A stretch of DNA of 64,000 nt from Perilla frutescens (Eukaryota; Streptophyta; Magnoliopsida; Lamiales; Lamiaceae): positions 49,770,183 through 49,834,182 of the forward strand of contig BRKX01000011.1 in the NCBI GenBank assembly GCA_026008535.1, in the 5' to 3' direction. Shown in pieces: positions 26,369-37,500 of this stretch; positions within the stretch are counted from its first letter, which is position 1; every line of letters begins with the position of its first letter. The translations under genes were made by a program, and so were the position numbers. Under the pieces are notes generated by a model that searched no databases, was not told the origin of the DNA, and saw only the letters and a list, made by a program, of their open reading frames with translations.

Positions 26369-27781
26369 AGAGGGAGAGAGGGAAATTAAAAATGGAAAGT
26401 ATATATTATGTGGTGGATGTTTAGTTATGGAAGTAAATTATTAATCGCCAATCATGCACTTCAAATGTTTTTTCTACGGTCGACCTCTCTTGGGTTTATT
26501 AACTTATTTCCCCTCCTTCATATTTAAATAGAATTATGTCTTAAAATAAAATAAATATAGGGTACTTATTAATATTTTGACATTTTTTAAAAATGTTCTA
26601 ATAAATAGATATTTATAATATATATTAATTAAATTAAAAGATACAATGCCACGTGACTTTTTGACTCTGGAATATATAAAGTTTCAACCATCGGATCGAA
26701 ACAACATTATTTTGATTAAAAAAATTTGGTCAACCACTTCAGAAGTATATGATAAGATTGAAGGAGGATCATGTTTCAACTTTTGATGCAATTGGATTCT
26801 CAAATTTTTTTTAAAAAAAAAAAAAAATCAAATAGGAACTCGTGTTACCCTTCCAAATCATTATAGTTCGTCATTGCACTGTCGCCGCATAATTACTTCA
26901 GCATCAACTATTAGATAGTTAAATTGAGCCCACTTTTGAAAATCTCATTTCTTGGGCTTTAAAATCTCTGGACCAATTTTAAGATTCGACATTGAATTGA
27001 TGTTCTCAACTAAAAAGTTAGTTGGAATTCATCTTGTGTAAAAATTTCCAATCAATCTCAACTATCTCTGACTATGATATCAAACAATATAGACACCTTT
27101 AAAAAACTATATCATTGTACTTTCCAACGACATCTTTAGTTTGACTATTAAACACTTGATGACGAAGAAATTGATTGAAGAAGTTTCGACTGCTAGATAA
27201 TGCATACAAAATTCGATGAACTTTGAGTTGAAACTTCGGCATTGAATCTCATAATTGCTTAAGGGGTTTTGAAGCTCAGTACGTGTGCTCTGTTTAGCTT
27301 TCTAATAATTATTGGTGGAATTAAGTCGCGAATGTACAAACTATAATGATTTTGAATGTTAACAGACAGCGGTCAATTGAGTTATTTTTAAAATTTCGAA
27401 GATCCAAATAAACTAACAGTTAAAATATGATCCTTTTTAAACCTCATCATATAGTTGAGGGTCTTGATTGACCTTTTTCCCAATTCATAAATAAATAAAT
27501 AATGTATCATCATCTTCCTCATCCAATTTCATAAAGCAATAAAGCGTATTTAATAAAATTGAGAAGATGTGGTCCGAAAATCAAATTGAAATTTGAAAAG
27601 CATGTCATCATATATTTTCTCCCATCTAATTTCTTATGAGAAAATTAGTCCGGTCGAAAATTGGTAATACCCAACCGATTTTGCCTTTGGCCCAATGGGC
27701 CAACCCAGCATACCTAATTTTTGGGCTGGGAGGCTCGCAACGGGGGATTATCAAATAAAATTTCAAAGTATTTACTCCAAT
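26294..27781. other. Promoter side of the Rossmann gene and AT-rich spacer
   Basis: Directly upstream of the start codon (minus strand) is a (GT)n/(GA)n microsatellite in the 5' UTR/promoter (about 26307-26370). Further out the sequence is AT-rich and gene-free, with a poly-A run at about 26811-26827. Confidence 0.5.
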
Positions 27782-28183
27782 GGGGCCAAATGAAATCCTC
27801 TATCCCACTTTTCTCTATCCCATTTGATGTCCCATTTTGATTTTTATTCGATTTTCATTATTTTTTTCTTCAATTTCAATTTGTTATGGCTTAGTTTCAT
27901 TTTATAATTATTATTTAGGGTTCATTCCACCCTGACTAGGGTTTATATTTATTTTTTTAATATTTATTTCTTTTTTTTAGTTAATATAATTGATTAATAT
28001 GGTTGATTATTCCAAAAGTAGGGTATATAATTTTTAAAATTTTTAATTGTTAGGAATAAATGTTGATTATGATTTGTAATACTATAATAAAATTTATTTT
28101 TGTAATAAACTTTTTAAAATATTAAATTTCATGATGGGACATAATAGTGGAACATGAAAAGTGGACTAGAGGATTTTATCCTC
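27782..28183. mobile_element. Small non-autonomous TIR element (~400 bp)
   Basis: The left end contains AAATCCTCTATCCCACTTTT followed by TGTCCCATTTTG. The right end read inward contains AAATCCTCTAGTCCACTTTT followed by TGTCCCATCATG. That gives about 45 bp of clearly related inverted sequence flanking an AT-rich core. Exact termini are uncertain by several bases and the TSD is not decided (possibly AAT), so the superfamily is open. Confidence 0.6.
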
Positions 28184-28627
28184 AATTGTGCAGCTTCGTG
28201 GACTAGAGGATTACAAAGTATCATCTGCTTTTTCAAGTTTTTATGAAGACACGTTTTAATTATGCAATCGTTTCAAACTATCCTTAATTAAAAATATGAG
28301 ATTCATAAAATTACCTCGGTGGATCGAAGAAAATAAGAAATTTTGATTTTTTTTATAAAATTTTAAGGATGTTGAATAACATTCAAATTAAAAATTGATG
28401 TGTCTCCACTTCAAGAAAAAAAAAGAAGCAGTTGGTGTCTTAATTATTTTAAAATTCGTATCAAATTTGTAATTATATCCAAAGTACAGTACATGATCTT
28501 TTTTAGACAAATTTGTATCAAACTATCTATCGGCTCTCTTGCGTCAGATGGTCAAATATGACCTAAATCCACCCAAACCCGTAAAAACAATGTTGCGCGT
28601 GAGCTCCACGTCCTCGCCCACGCGCGT
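28184..28627. other. AT-rich spacer
   Basis: No gene or repeat recognised in this stretch. Confidence 0.45.
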
Positions 28628-29050
28628 ATCACTAGGTATAAAGTAAAGTATTACTATTTATATGTCGAAATATCACTTTATATAAATTGAAATATTATCA
28701 ACTATAAAATATTTTCACATGCTAAGAATAAAATAAATGAATTACTATTTGCATAAATTATAATGTGGGTTTTAATTTAGTTGATTCATCTATCTTCGTT
28801 TTTTTGGATATGTTTCTTAATTCTCCATACATCACGTATGAAGTAAAGTATCACTAATTATGTGTCCAAGTATCACTTAATATGATTTGAAGTATTATAA
28901 TCAACTATGAAGTGTTTTCACATGTTAAGAAAAAATAAATAAGTTATTTTCCACCTAAATCATAATGTGGACTTTTTTTAGTTAATACATTTATCATAAA
29001 GTAAAATCACTAGCAACGAAATGAAGTATCATTACCTATAAAGCATCTAA
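28628..29050. repeat. ~203-bp tandem repeat, two copies plus a partial third
   Basis: Units begin ATCACTAGGTATAAAGTAAA at 28628 and ATCACGTATGAAGTAAAGTA at 28831. Both continue with AAGTATCACTTAATAT-like, TATTATCAACTAT-like, TTTTCACATG and AATGTGG blocks. A short third copy (AAATGAAGTATCATTACC) follows at about 29020. Divergence between the units is substantial, so this is an old duplication. Confidence 0.7.
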
Positions 29051-29640
29051 CAACCGCCACTTTTTTTTTTGTTTTTTTTTTTCATTTTTTTATTTTTTTA
29101 ACTTTTTAAATATTTAATTTTATATCGAGCTCAATGCATGAGCCCACGTGTTAGCGTCAGGGCGAATACTTTGAGTGAGACGCCGGATACAAAAAGTAAA
29201 TTAATTCAATTTAATTTTACTCGTTTTATAGTATATATTTATTTCAAAAAAAAATTAAATATATATTTATAAAAAATGAAAAAAAATTAAAAAGTTAGAA
29301 AAAACTAAAAAAAAAAGAAAAAGGGATTGAGGGAAGAATAGAAACTACCAAAAAAAAGCGAGGGACACTTAACGAGGCAAATAGAATTCTAACGTAAAAA
29401 ATTGTGGAAATGTATAAAACTCGACAAAAGTAAATAGAAGATGGGAAAAAACGGCAAGTTTTAAAAGTAGGTAATTTTTTAGGCAATTTGTACTAGTGCA
29501 CAGCTACTCCCTAGCCTTAATCAGGTGGACATTGTACCTTTTGCAATTTTATTTTAAGTAAACGTCAACTTTATATCTTTCCCTATATGTATGTATGTAT
29601 ATCGGATTTGTTATTTATCGCATACGATTGTTTAATAATA

Positions 29641-31015
29641 ATGCTACGACTACGGAATTGTTACTACGATTATTTTATATAGTTAATAATGTACTACGAT
29701 TGTTTTTGTAAAGTTAAAGAAGTGATACGATTATTTTTATGAAGTAAAGTCAATCAAATGCAACGATTATTTTTATCAAATACGACGATTATTATGTTGA
29801 AAAATGCTACTGCTCAAATGCTACGATTATTACTAAAAATGCTACGATTAATTCAACATGCTCCGATTAACTTATAAAAATGTTACGATTAATTAAAAAA
29901 TGCTACGATTAATTCAACATGCTACGATTAACTTATAAAAATGCTACGATTAGAAATTAAACATGCTACGATTATAAATTAAACATGCTACGTATAAAAA
30001 TGCTACGATTGTTTGAATTTAATGAAGTCTTGTGTAAGAATCAGAAACCCCTGAACCCTACTAGTTTCATATTTTCCAAAGGTGCGTTTTTATTTAATTA
30101 AGCGTATATTTCAATTGAATTAATCGTAGCCGTCTTTCAATTAATCGTATGCATGATTTACTTGATTGTGGCATTTTTTGAATTAATCGTAGCATTTTTA
30201 AGGTGTTCCATTTAGTTTAGAATAATCGTAGCATACATATTAATTAATCGTAGCCTTTTTAAATTATTCGTAGCAAATATTGAGTTAATCTTAGTAAGTA
30301 AAAATTGTTCCATGTATTAAAAAAACAATCGTATCATTTTTAAAATTGGTCGGACATTTTTTTTAAAAATTAATCGTAGCATATTTTGTGTTAATTGTAG
30401 TATAGAAAATGAATTAATCGTAGCATTTTTTAAATTGTTCGGACTATATTTTAAATTAATCGTAGCATTTTTGTACTTAATCGTAGCAAATTTAATAATT
30501 TTTCGTACCACTATTTGAATTAATCGTAGCATTTTTAACAATTGTATGTATTATTCTTAGCCTCTTAAATGGTTCGTACAATTTTTTAACATAGTCGTAC
30601 CATTTTTTATTAATCATAGCATGTTTAACATAGATGATAACTATTATATTATATTATACGTATTATGATGTACATGGATATATATATATATATATTATAT
30701 GTATGCACTTATTATATAGAATATAAAATATAAAATATTATATATGATAAAAAATGACAGAAATTTTATTATTAAAAAGAATTATTGCACAATTAATACA
30801 ATTTATCTACATATAATCTTTATATATATAAGACTTACTATAGAGGGAAAGAGATTTTCGGTGGGAAAATATGAAAATTACTATTAATGGGACCATTATG
30901 TTTTTATATATATAAAGATATTCGTAGCAATTTTCAATTAATGGCACTTTTTTGGTAAAATTAATCGTAGCATATCTCGTTAATCGTAGCTTTTATTTTA
31001 TCTAATCGTAGCTAT
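29641..31015. repeat. Mirrored array of a TGCTACGATTA motif
   Basis: From about 29641 to 30015 the motif TGCTACGATTA (variants TACTACGATTG, TGTTACGATTA) occurs roughly 17 times in one orientation. From about 30120 to 31015 its reverse complement TAATCGTAGCA occurs roughly 20 times. The two halves meet at about 30020-30115. There is no coding sequence. Opposed subterminal arrays of a short motif are characteristic of transposase-binding regions of class II elements, but no TIR/TSD pair was identified. Confidence 0.75.
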
Positions 31016-31577
31016 TCTTATTAATTCGTTGGCCACGTAGTTGTGAGTTTTAAATGTCTAACCATAACATTAAGTAATCTGTCTGCAATAAAATCAGTCA
31101 AGTACAAAATTGTGTAAGCTTTTACATAATTTTGGGCCCCATCAAATAGGATATTGTGTAAAGTGGTATAGATTACCTAGAAAACTACTTAGTTTTAAAT
31201 TTTGCCTATCTACCACAATTTTCACTATAATTTTGCCTAGAAAAATAGTTTTCAAAAATTCGTCAGTACGTTTATTAGTACCAAAGTTCATGATTTTATT
31301 TTTATTTTTTTAAAAAGGAACTCTTATTGCAAAAAAAAAAAGAAAAAAGAAAAAATGAAATATCTCTGTGCCGCACAGTATCTACGGCTAAAGAGTAGGT
31401 GATACGCTTTGGGTTGGGAGTGTGAAGAGTAGGTGATACGTTTTCATTTGAGAAATGGATGAAATGTAATGCAGAGTGTGGAGTGTCGATCAACCCAAGG
31501 CATTACTGAAACTCAGTGGAAAAATAGCATCTTCTACACTCCCTCCAATTCAAGAGACAGAGAGAGAGAGAAGAAAA
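31016..31577. promoter_or_regulatory. Intergenic segment and 5' UTR of the LIG4 gene
   Basis: AT-rich upstream sequence followed by a GA-rich 5' UTR (AGAGACAGAGAGAGAGAG) directly before the LIG4 start. An ATG at 31476 is in frame with LIG4, 34 codons upstream of the conserved start, without an intervening stop. A direct repeat of GAGTAGGTGATACG..TTT occurs at about 31394 and 31427. No clear TATA box was assigned. Confidence 0.45.
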
Positions 31578-34500
31578 ATGTCCGAAACGAAGTTCAGTGT
31601 GATGGTGAGCATGTTCAACTGGATGCAGAAGAGCAAGTCGTCGTCCGTCAAGCGCTCCAAATTCCGCAAGTTTCTCGACACCTTCTGCCGCCCCCAAAAC
31701 GGCGCCGACTACTTCGCCGCCATCCGCCTCATTCTGCCCGGCCTCGATCGCGAGCGCGGCTCCTATGGCCTCCGTGAGCACGTCCTCGCCACCTCCCTCA
31801 TCGACGCCCTCGGCATATCTCGCGACTCCCCAGACTCCCAGCGCCTCCTCAACTGGCGCAAGGGTGGCCCTAAATCCGGTGCCTTCGCTGGCAACTTCTC
31901 TCTCGTTGCCTCCGAGGTCGATAATCCGATTTCACTACAGTTTTTCTCAAGCAAAATCGTTTCTGAAAATCATAGTTACCCCTATAAGTGTAACATGTAT
32001 GTTTGTGAGGAGGAATATACAATCTACATCAAGCATTTTTACCGATTCCATAAGATCTCACTCTTTGTTTTTAGGAATTTCATCTTCTTGTTTTTATCAC
32101 TAGTGCTACTCCTACCAGATAGAAAGATCCTTCAATTTGACCTTGGGGCAGTTATTATTATTTTTCCTTTTATTTTTGATAACTTGGCAGGGTATTTATT
32201 GGTGTTTTGACTCCAATTTCTGTTCGCTTTTGTTTCCCCCATGAATTAGTTAATAATCCCTTACTTTTTTACGTTAATTTGGGAATTAAGTTGACTAACT
32301 TTGCATTTTTCATGTTTATTATACGCCCATGCATCAGTTGCGTGATTAACCTCTTTATAATATCTTCTCAACTCTTGCATGTGTTGTTGGCAGGTGCTTC
32401 AGCGGAGGCAGGGAATGTCTTCAGGGGACCTAACTATAAAAGAGTTAAATGAATTACTTGATCGTCTGGCCTCTTCTGATAATAGGTAGAATTCATTTTG
32501 CAATAATATCCCTTTGGTGAAGTAGTGGCATTAATGGCTTGCCTTTTGCTCTATGTTCTTCCTCGCCTTCCTTTTTGGCGTCTTGAAATTGTTTTTGATC
32601 CAGTCCCATGGAATAGAAATCATTTTAGAACATTTCTTGTGTCAGTCTTTTGTTTTGCAAATTACTGCTGGAACATGCTTTACTGCTTGTCGGCGAAGAA
32701 GTAGTGTAAAAAACCTCTAGATCCTCCCCTGGCTGGAACTTATCTGACACTCATTGGATTCAACTCTTACTTCTATAGACCAGGAAGAGAAGAATTAAGA
32801 AGATAGATGGCTTAAGGTTACTTTAGTTAGTTCAACTCGCACGCGCCATGAATTAATACCTGGATTTTGGGGTTGTTGGTACAGATCGGAGAAGACTTCT
32901 GTTCTTTCTGAACTGATCAGGAAAACAAATGTTCAAGAAATGAAGTGGATTATTATGATAATTCTCAAAGGTGGAACTTAAATATTTTAATTTGAGTTTT
33001 CATATTTGCCATCTCGTTCATTTTAATGTTAAGCTCTTCAGCTTTAACGCTTTTCATTTCGGCAACTCTGCCAAAGTTCAGATCTAAAGTTGGGGATTAG
33101 TGAAAAGAGCATATTTCATGAATTTCACCCTGATGCTGAGGACTTGTTCAATGTCACCTGTGATCTAAAACTAGTTTGTGAAAAGTTACAAGATCGCAGT
33201 CAGCGGCATAAGCGCCAGGTTAGCCTCAGTCTCTGCCCTGTATTTGATGACATTTATTTTACCAAACCTTATGAAACCCTGATTCATGGAGGAGGGGCAA
33301 AAACTCCTCATGTCTCTTAAACCAATGAGAAAGTAGGTATTTGCTCATATTTCTTTCACCTTGACCAACTATTCAAAACTCTCCATGAGTGGAGTATGCA
33401 CGATACAGAATCACAATTTTCTTTTTTCTTGAATTTTTTTTAGGCTCTGTTGCATACTTATAGTCAATGTGTTTTCTTGTTGTTTTTAAGTTTATCGACT
33501 AGTGATGTGATTTTATTTATTTTTTATTTTTGTTACCTAGGTTTCATTCTTGCTTTTATTTTCTTTCACGACTTGTTTTCTTGTTTTTCTTTTATCCCCA
33601 CCATGTTGTGCTCTTTTCAATTTTTGATATTGAATGGTTAATCCTTTCATCATTACATATGTTTAGTGTATGAGCGTGATGGTTGTTATGCATCTGCAGG
33701 ACATTGAAGTTGGAAAACCTGTCCGACCTCAACTAGCTTTGAGGGTCAGCAATGCGGCTGCTGCATGGAAAAAGGTGTGCATGTGCTTCTAATTTAGGAG
33801 AAATGCTTGTCTGATTAAGTTTAGCTTTGGAAGCATGTACTTTTGCTTTCCCTACGTTTCGTTTTGCCACTGAATTCCTAGTCTCTTGATCATCTTACAT
33901 ATTTCTTTCTGATTAAATAGCTTCATGGAAGGGAAGTTGTCGTTGAGTGCAAATTTGATGGCGATCGTATCCAAATCCATAAAAATGGAGCTGAAATAAA
34001 TTTTTTCTCAAGGTAAGTCATTTTCTTAAAATTATCTCTTCATGACTGGTATGTTATGTTTTATTAGTTGTATATGGCTATATGCTTTATAATTTGAATA
34101 GTTATGCTCCTTTTTATTGGTTGCCTCAGTATCAATTTTAGGAAGTATCAAGTTTTGTATTTGTAGTCAATTCAGTTGTTTATTTCACTTTGTTATTAGA
34201 CTTCCTTTCCTTTCACCTTGGTACTAATATGACCCTATACCAAATAGCCTGTAAAAATTATGTTTCTGTAGTCATGCTTCGACAGCTCCGTATAAAAAAA
34301 TGTTGGGAGCTTGGATGAAAAAGTGTATAAGCTCGTATCAGTAGATTAGGCCTCATCTAGAAGCCGGGTAGGCGCCAATCTCCAATTTTGCTGCCTCTTT
34401 TGCGAGCTGAAGCATCTCAGCATGTGCACAGTGGACCCATACTTTAGTAGTATATTTACAGGCAAGATGAATCACAAACAGCTCTGCATGAATGACTATT

Positions 34501-37500
34501 TACTTCTGTATAATGTGGCCAGGAATTTTCTTGATCATCCAGAATATGGCTATGGCATGTCAGGCATTATAAGCGAAAATATTCTGGTTGACAGGTGAGT
34601 ATTTCGAGAACCAGGCATTCAGTCTTGTAATTCCATGGCATAGCTCAGCATACATTTCTTGTGTATCTTAATTTTGTCCTTTTTTTCTTTTAAAAAAAAT
34701 CCTGATAACCTACATGTTTTTGATATTTAAAATATTTATTTGTTAAAACCCACTGTAGTCCGTAGTTACATGTTGCAAATAAATTTTATTTAAAAAAAAA
34801 TCCATCTTGAAAATTCCATCTTGTATAATTCTTTTGGAAAAAGCATCCTGGTTGGACAGATGCGTAATGCTCATTAGTGAGTTGAATTCTTGCCGATTTT
34901 GGGGTAATGTGAGTTAATTGTTTGATCAAATTTCTGAGCTATTAAGACTGATGAACTTTAGGATCCTTCAAATATAGCGTAATGAACTTTCTTACCACCC
35001 TCTTACAAGTTACAAGAATGACTATATTTATGCTCAACCTTCATCTTTTTACATCAATCCCTGCATTCCAATGACCTTAGCCTCATAGCCTCAAAAAGAT
35101 CTGAAAAGATTTTAGATCCTTCAGAAATTCATAGCATCAAAGACTTTGCCATGTACTTAGTGGAATGCTTTCTTCATCTGCACTTAGACTGATAATTACA
35201 TGGAATGACTAGTTGCATCTCTACTGCAGATGCATTCTTGATGGTGAAATGTTGGTTTGGGACAAGTCTACAAATCGATTTGCAGAGTTTGGTTCAAATC
35301 AAGAAATAGGTGCCACTTCATTGCCCTTCATGCTGTTTTGCTGTCTTTCTGATTGCTATGTATACAATTTTAATCAATCTTCCATTTCCTATCTTTTGTC
35401 AGCCAAGGCGGCCAGGGATGGGCTTGATAGTGATCGACAGGTACCTTCATGTGTAATATATGTAAATAATAATTTTGCAAAGTTAGACACACTACCATTC
35501 CTATGTTTTGATTCTCACTCTCTTCTGATGCAGCTGTGCTGTATCCTTATGGTTTAAGCAAGACAAGGCAATATTTTTGAATTTCAAGTTTGGTCCCAAC
35601 TGAAATGCACAAGCAATAAAATTATTTACTGTCAGTACAAGTCTACTGGCCACTGCTGGTACTTTTGAGTTGGCCTTAACATGACATGTGGCTAGATGTT
35701 GCATTTGATATTCTTTATGTTGGAGACACCAGTGTTATTCACCAGAGCTTGAAGGAAAGACATCAACTTCTTCGGCAATCTATTAAACCAATAGCAGGTC
35801 GTTTGGAGATTTTGGTTCCTAATGGTGGCCTTAATGCACATCGTCCTGCTGGTAAAGAGATTGTGCCTATTTCTTTTGTAGTATAAGCTGTTGCAATTAA
35901 AGTTATAACCGGCAGAGTTTTGGAAGGAAAGTTACCTTTTTATATGCTTTACCATCTAGTTATCATGAAAGTGCTATCGTCAAATGTTACCACCATGGTA
36001 TAAAACTAGTTGGGCAGTCCTTTGATGTTGCTGTAAGAAGATAAAAGTTCTCTAAATTCCTGTTATGCTGTAGCATATTGCTATTTAACTGGGCTATCAC
36101 ACAGGGGAACCATGCTGGTCTCTAATTGTTCATGATGTTGATGGTGTTGAGAGATTTTTCAAAGAAGTCATTGAGAACAGGTCATTCTCTCCCCCCCCCC
36201 CCCCCCCTATTTCTTTCTTTCCCATTTTTTCTCCTCTTTTGAGTTGTTTTTGGTACTTATATTCACGATTTCACGCTGCTTGTATATCCATCCATGCATG
36301 CATTATCTTGTATTCCTTCAGTCAATTTGGTTTTTGTAATTCTTTAGTATGTGAATTTTAGTTCATGGAAGGTATTGGAATTCAATATCTTCATACTTCT
36401 TTACAATGGTGCCTTAGTTACTACTTACTAATGGGATACTAAGGGCCCCCCTGTTTGGACATTCTTTTTTTTTTGGATGAGAAACAAAATATGTTAGGAA
36501 ATCAGTAAGCGTATTACAAGGTATGAGAAATCCGCCAAAGGTGAATTCACTCTTATTACAGATACAACTCAATCTCTAGCAATCTAACACAGAAAAGGCC
36601 TTAAAATCTTTGTGGTTTGAGGCCCACCAGGCAACTCTAAACTTTACTCCATCCCACCTCCTCTGAACACTCTTCTTTATCCTCGAAGATTCTCATATTT
36701 CTTTCTAACCATAATGACCAACATAGGGCTGACACGATCTCTCCCATAACACTTTGTTTTCTTACAAATTAAACTGCCAAGATTTAAATTATTGGTCGAA
36801 CGTGGCAAAAATCCACTCTGTGCTCAATAAAAAGGCACAAAACAAACATCAAATGTATTTGCAATTAAATCCCAATTCAACTTGCATCAATAAACCTAGA
36901 AGAAAATGAGCTCCCCAAAGGATAAATCAAGGGTCCACTATCAGAGTTCAACTGACATTTCACCTAATGATGGGATGTGCAACTAAGTAGCTAAAATGAT
37001 TACACATCAAATGAAGTGTTAAGATCAATTAAAATTGAAGGTACACATTAAATAGCATCAAATCATGATTTGATAACACAACTCAAGGTTGTATTCGTCC
37101 CAAACGTTTAAAATTTGACGATTATTCACAAATTATTGTCAGTCATACCAAACAAGATAGAATATGAACACACAACTTAAATAAGGGTCTACAGATCTTA
37201 TTCCAATAGTCTTTACTCTTCAATAAATTATTCAATTGATGATTGAAAATAGTAGCAAGTTCCACACTTCTTGATCCCGGGTTTACAACCCTAAGGACAA
37301 TCTACAATCTACTTTAATTTTCTAATCTAGGTTAAAATGTAAAGAAAACATAAATGAGGATACCATGCTATCTTCTTCCTTTGTGATCTCCCTAAAAAAT
37401 GAAGAGGATAAGTCATGGGTATCTTAGCCCAACAAGTCAAAATTCACCCAGAGGTTCATGGACAATAATCTGGCTCTCCTAAAGGATGCTACCTGGGTTG

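Noticed and set aside
29641..31015. CRISPR-like repeat array
   Set aside because: The motif is only ~11 bp, diverged, irregularly spaced and reverses orientation. The DNA is plant nuclear, so a CRISPR reading is untenable.
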